Shown one piece after another: positions 11,512 through 12,233 of a DNA stretch of 12,233 nt. A program made the position numbers and the translations under genes. The notes beneath the pieces were generated by a model. The model had not been told where the DNA came from, searched no databases, and saw nothing but the letters and a program-made list of their open reading frames with translations. The first letter of the stretch is position 1; each line of letters opens with the position of its first letter. Origin of the DNA: CAZDHT01 sp964505325 (GTDB lineage: Bacteria; Planctomycetota; PUPC01); the NCBI GenBank assembly GCA_964505325.1, contig CAZDHT010000167.1, positions 1-12,233 on the forward strand. The letters are read 5' to 3'.

Positions 11512-12233
11512 TCATTCGGGGCGCTCCGCCAGCAGATCGCGTGCATCAATGATGGAAGTAACACTCTCGGGGGGAATTGGCGCGAAAACAATAAAGGTGT
11601 TCGGGTCGTCTGTATGATCCGCACAACCCTTCCTAATCCTGATGAGTTTCCTGATGAGGAAGGTGCTGTAGAGGTGCAAGGAAGGTTCGTGGCACCGGTC
11701 ATCGAGCCAAGCTATGGGAATTGAGCATTTGACGAACACCGGGCATCTTCGGTCAAGTTCAGCGGCGAACCTCGATTGGCCTTGTGACCCGAGTCCAGCC
11801 GTCACCATTTGGAGAAATTGAGGGCGCTTGAGGTAAGGCGAAGGATGTCTGCCCGTGTTGAAAAGACTGACGGTGCCTTCATAGATTGCGAAGTATGAGT
11901 CGTACGCTACAAGGGCTTCTTCGAGCCCTTCTATTCCGTGGAATATGCGCCGTGCTTCGGTCTGCAGGCGAACGCGTGAAGACGTGAGAATTCCGTGTCG
12001 CCGGTAGCAATCGGGATCGACCGTGCGGCACGCATGGTATGCGGCAACGTGCGTATAGTCGCGGCAAAGAATGCTCTCAACCTTGCGTCGCAGGTCCCGA
12101 ACAACCGGGTCGGTCACGTCTTCTGGCCTTTCGTGTAGCTGCTGGAACATGGCGCACTTACCGTCGAAGTCATCCGATAACAGGCGCCAGACGTCTTTCG
12201 CATATACCAGGTCGCGGAGGTCCTGGTTCCAGG
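11512..12233 (-). CDS. Unrecognised protein, 5' end beyond the right edge
   Basis: The frame has no stop from the window edge to TGA at 11512-11514, giving 239 visible residues, so the ATG at 12150 is not necessarily the start: in-frame codons before it read WNQDLRDLVYAKDVWRLL and look protein-like. Landmarks counted from the edge: YHACR (65-69), then YRRHGIL (76-82), an aromatic DSYFAIYEGTVSLF segment (about 111-124), PVFVKCSIPIAWLDD (about 164-178) and a C-terminal TFIVFAPIPPESVTSIID. A His-x-x-Arg strand, a helix leading to G-I, and a final beta-strand ending in IPPExV recall ADP-ribosyltransferase-like folds, but the match is weak and a catalytic Glu cannot be fixed. Cysteine is fairly common. 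The gene precedes xthA on the same strand, with no terminator seen between them. Function is not assigned. Confidence 0.7.
   Translation of the reverse strand, partial: WNQDLRDLVYAKDVWRLLSDDFDGKCAMFQQLHERPEDVTDPVVRDLRRKVESILCRDYTHVAAYHACRTVDPDCYRRHGILTSSRVRLQTEARRIFHGIEGLEEALVAYDSYFAIYEGTVSLFNTGRHPSPYLKRPQFLQMVTAGLGSQGQSRFAAELDRRCPVFVKCSIPIAWLDDRCHEPSLHLYSTFLIRKLIRIRKGCADHTDDPNTFIVFAPIPPESVTSIIDARDLLAERPE

Noticed and set aside
11497..11724. 75-residue plus-strand open frame
   Set aside because: Opposite the end of the edge gene and starting inside the tandem repeat; no supporting signal.

Overview
The window is high-GC bacterial DNA with tightly packed genes. The gene content suggests a planctomycete or another member of the Planctomycetota/PVC-like lineages: a DUF58–BatA–vWA gene set whose membrane proteins carry glutamine-amidotransferase-like (GATase-like) domains, a non-HemE URO-D protein, a RES/REP-type palindrome, and short tandem spacer repeats. 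This placement rests on remembered gene content, not on a marker gene, so it is only moderately secure.

Layout. (A) Positions 1-1316 hold a plus-strand accessory cassette: the 3' end of a protein with a PD-(D/E)XK-like signature, a small charged helical protein, and a nucleotidyltransferase-fold protein that has lost one of its catalytic aspartates. The genes overlap by a few bases and run straight into the next operon. (B) Positions 1316-7916 hold a Bat-type operon: a DUF58 protein, a secreted GATase-like protein, a BatA-like membrane vWA protein ending in the same GATase-like domain, a 191-bp gap with a perfect 28-bp palindrome, and a second membrane vWA/GATase-like protein. A URO-D family protein (7933-9039) follows 16 bases later, then a bacterial PH-domain membrane protein (9124-9645). 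(C) Positions 9646-9999 are non-coding, with a GAAACTC tandem repeat, a short remnant of an exonuclease III-type gene end, and the promoter/operator of a toxin-antitoxin pair. (D) Positions 10000-10643 hold an AbrB-type antitoxin and a PIN-domain toxin (VapBC type). (E) On the minus strand, convergent with the toxin gene, are exonuclease III (xthA) and, upstream of it, an unrecognised gene running off the right edge.

How the genes may work together. In other bacteria DUF58 and Bat-type vWA proteins act with a MoxR AAA+ ATPase at the envelope, probably in assembly or quality control of membrane or periplasmic proteins. Here the position where MoxR usually lies is taken by the nucleotidyltransferase cassette. 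The secreted GATase-like protein looks like a stand-alone copy of the C-terminal module of the adjacent BatA-like protein. The VapBC pair appears self-regulated: half-sites of one inverted repeat surround the -10 box and cover the ribosome-binding site. The pair lies between xthA and a diverged copy of an xthA-like 3' end.

The most interesting points are the inactive-looking nucleotidyltransferase with its non-HEPN partner, the duplicated GATase-like modules that differ at a possible nucleophile position, the xthA-like remnant flanking VapBC, and the edge gene, which weakly resembles ADP-ribosyltransferase-like folds.
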